A stretch of 8,233 nucleotides of DNA from Calditrichota bacterium (lineage in GTDB: Bacteria > Calditrichota > Calditrichia > RBG-13-44-9 > J075), in assembly GCA_003695285.1 (NCBI GenBank), contig RFIL01000424.1:1-8233 (forward strand), in the 5' to 3' direction. The translations under genes and the position numbers were made by a program. The notes under the pieces are model-generated. The model searched no databases and was not told where the DNA came from. It saw only the letters and a program-made list of their open reading frames with translations. Positions 7,024-8,233 of this stretch are shown one piece after another; position 1 is the first letter of the stretch; every line of letters begins with the position of its first letter.

Positions 7024-7443
7024 ATGGGAATCAAACGGATATTATCACCCAGAGCCCCCGAACCGGTTGGTCCCTATCCCCATGCTGTAAAGGTGGGGAA
7101 ACTACTTTTTCTCTCAGGTATCGGCCCTCGAGAGAGAGGGAACCCCATAATTCCGGGAGTCGAGTTGGATGAGCAGGGCAATATTATTTCCTATGACATT
7201 GAAGAGCAATGTCATGCGGTCTTTCAGAATGTGCGCTATGTTCTGGAAGATGCCGGTGGCGCATGGGAAAACATCGTTGATGTCACTGTATTTTTGACCA
7301 ATATGAAGGAGGATTTCGCCGTCTTTAATCAGATTTATGAAGATTATTTTAGCGATATCCGTCCCTGCAGGACCACTGTAGAGGTGAGCCGTTTACCAAC
7401 TCCCATTGCCATTGAACTGAAAGTCATTGCCGTGCTGGTATAA
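7024..7443 (+). CDS. RidA-family protein, probable 2-aminomuconate deaminase
   Basis: The product is 139 residues, slightly longer than the 128 or so of housekeeping RidA. The extra length lies in the segment after LFLSGIGPR (about 36-60), as I recall for 2-aminomuconate deaminases. The fold signature is complete: GPYPHAV near the start, VFQNVRYVLEDAGG, IVDVTVFLTNM, and RTTVEVSRLP near the end. Residues matching the E. coli RidA active site are Y18, S31, R116 (carboxylate binding) and E131. Generic RidA hydrolyses reactive enamines/imines such as 2-aminoacrylate; the muconate branch converts 2-aminomuconate to 4-oxalocrotonate (2-oxo-hex-3-enedioate) with release of ammonia. The position 75 bases after a muconate-semialdehyde-type ALDH strongly favours the deaminase role. 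Two adjacent ribosome-binding-like words (AGGAG and GGAG, 7009-7018) precede the ATG. A general RidA role cannot be excluded. Confidence 0.82.
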   Translation: MGIKRILSPRAPEPVGPYPHAVKVGKLLFLSGIGPRERGNPIIPGVELDEQGNIISYDIEEQCHAVFQNVRYVLEDAGGAWENIVDVTVFLTNMKEDFAVFNQIYEDYFSDIRPCRTTVEVSRLPTPIAIELKVIAVLV

Positions 7444-7575
7444 CTCTCCACCTGAAAAAAAACGGTAAGCAACTCCTTTCCTTCGACTCCAGTACTTTTA
7501 TTGCCTTATTTCCTTATATTTTCAACAATTTATACGATATCATAATTAAGATAACATGGATGTTATTGTGGGAAA

Positions 7576-7590
7576 GGCTGAAAAACAGCC
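7576..7590 (+). promoter_or_regulatory. Small hairpin in the leader of the PAS gene
   Basis: GGCTG and CAGCC form a perfect 5-bp stem around a loop of five A residues. After the stem come AAAAAC and then the very strong ribosome-binding site AAGGAGG (7597-7603), 4 bases before the ATG. The hairpin could protect the transcript end or tune ribosome access. A 5-bp stem can arise by chance, so the regulatory reading is tentative. Confidence 0.35.
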
Positions 7591-7607
7591 AAAAACAAGG
7601 AGGTAAC

Positions 7608-8233
7608 ATGGCACACAAACGAACCAAAGCGGAACTTCTGGAAGAGCTGGACAGAGTCCACACCCGCCTGCAGGAATTTGAGTCCTCACTGAAAACAGTT
7701 GAGAAAAAACGAAAAATAGCGGAACGGCAATTACGCGAGTTCAAGAATATTTTCACCGATTCGTTAGATGTCCAGATCATCATTAATCCCACGGATAAAA
7801 AAATTTTGCATGTCAGCAAATCCATCACCCCATTGATGGGTTATAAGCCCTCGGAGATAAAAGGAAAAGAATTCAGTTATTTACTTCCTCCTCTTGAGGA
7901 GAAGGACCGCCTGAAGCTGCTGGAAAAAATCCAGATCTTTGATGCGGTTTTTGTTGATCAGGCTTTCCGGAAAGCCAACAATGAAATCATATTGATGGAT
8001 TTGACCGCCACGATTGTGAATCTCCCTCGAGGGAAAGTCATTCTGGTCACCCTTCGCCAGAACACTGAGCGCCAGGATTTTCTCCGTTCTCAGCAGAATC
8101 GTATCCAACAACTGCAAAACTATTTAAACACCGCTAAAAAGCTTTCCGGCTTCCTCCCCATTTGTGTCCACTGCAAAAAAATTCGTGATGAGGAAGGATA
8201 TTGGAATGAAATAGAGTTATACATCCAACAGCA
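7608..8233 (+). CDS. PAS-domain signalling protein with CxxCKKIR motif (3' end outside window)
   Basis: The frame is open from an ATG at 7608, preceded by AAGGAGG, to the window edge: 208 complete codons. No signal peptide or membrane segment is visible, so it is probably cytoplasmic. Residues 3-48 are a charged predicted coiled coil (AELLEELDRVHTRLQEFE and on). Residues 48-152 look like a PAS sensor domain, with FTDSLDVQIIINPTDKKIL, VSKSITPLMGYKPSEIKG and a final strand VILVTLR before a short linker. Residues 155-180 are a second amphipathic helix. Then LPICVHCKKIRDEEGYWNEI begins at 183. This CxxCKxIR...GxW motif ends many PAS and response-regulator proteins and is normally followed by a second Cys pair, as in a small metal-binding module; its output is not established. 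No kinase or GGDEF signature is visible before the edge. It is separated from the RidA gene by 164 bases and so probably has its own transcript. Confidence 0.85.
   Translation, partial: MAHKRTKAELLEELDRVHTRLQEFESSLKTVEKKRKIAERQLREFKNIFTDSLDVQIIINPTDKKILHVSKSITPLMGYKPSEIKGKEFSYLLPPLEEKDRLKLLEKIQIFDAVFVDQAFRKANNEIILMDLTATIVNLPRGKVILVTLRQNTERQDFLRSQQNRIQQLQNYLNTAKKLSGFLPICVHCKKIRDEEGYWNEIELYIQQ

Noticed and set aside
7571..7603. preQ1-like riboswitch in the PAS gene leader (small stem, A-rich tail, then ribosome-binding site)
   Set aside because: The layout is superficially similar, but the loop is only five A residues and lacks the conserved aptamer bases, and the downstream gene has no link to queuosine.
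7444..7607. Intrinsic terminator after the RidA gene
   Set aside because: I found no GC-rich hairpin followed by a T-run. The A-run near 7455 and the T-rich stretch near 7500 are not paired with a stem.

Overview
The window comes from a bacterial chromosome with ordinary, moderately AT-rich coding sequence and short intergenic gaps. I see no mobile element, phage gene, tRNA, rRNA or CRISPR array. The gene mix suggests a Gram-negative-type heterotroph, perhaps of the FCB superphylum (Calditrichota, Ignavibacteria or similar). It includes a PAS protein with a CxxCKKIR tail, an exported DUF1028 protein with a TPR-like tail, and a eukaryote/Bacteroidota-style set of kynurenine-pathway enzymes. 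This placement is an inference with low confidence.

Layout: sfsA lies on the minus strand at the left edge and its 3' end is outside the window. A roughly 370-base AT-rich divergent spacer separates it from six complete plus-strand genes and a seventh cut by the right edge. In order these are: a TPR protein with a degenerate STAND/AAA-like N-terminus (904-2457); a YciB-like membrane domain fused to a Nudix hydrolase (2571-3674); a KynB-type cyclase/formamidase (3737-4369); an exported DUF1028 protein (4463-5440); an aldehyde dehydrogenase of the 2-aminomuconate/2-hydroxymuconate semialdehyde type (5503-6948); a RidA-family protein of the 2-aminomuconate deaminase type (7024-7443); and a PAS-domain signalling protein (7608 to the edge).

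The metabolic core is 3737-7443. Kynurenine formamidase, 2-aminomuconate semialdehyde dehydrogenase and 2-aminomuconate deaminase are steps of tryptophan catabolism through kynurenine and 3-hydroxyanthranilate. The enzymes between them (kynurenine 3-monooxygenase, kynureninase, 3-hydroxyanthranilate dioxygenase, ACMS decarboxylase) and the entry dioxygenase are not in this window. If the assignment is right, they must be elsewhere in the genome. A DUF1028 protein with a signal peptide sits inside this cytoplasmic set, and a good sigma70-like promoter lies just upstream of it.

The most unusual points are the YciB-Nudix fusion, the TPR protein with an apparently erased P-loop and an exact 42-residue repeat, and the exported DUF1028 protein among kynurenine genes. 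I did not find a clearly new multi-gene defence or mobile system.
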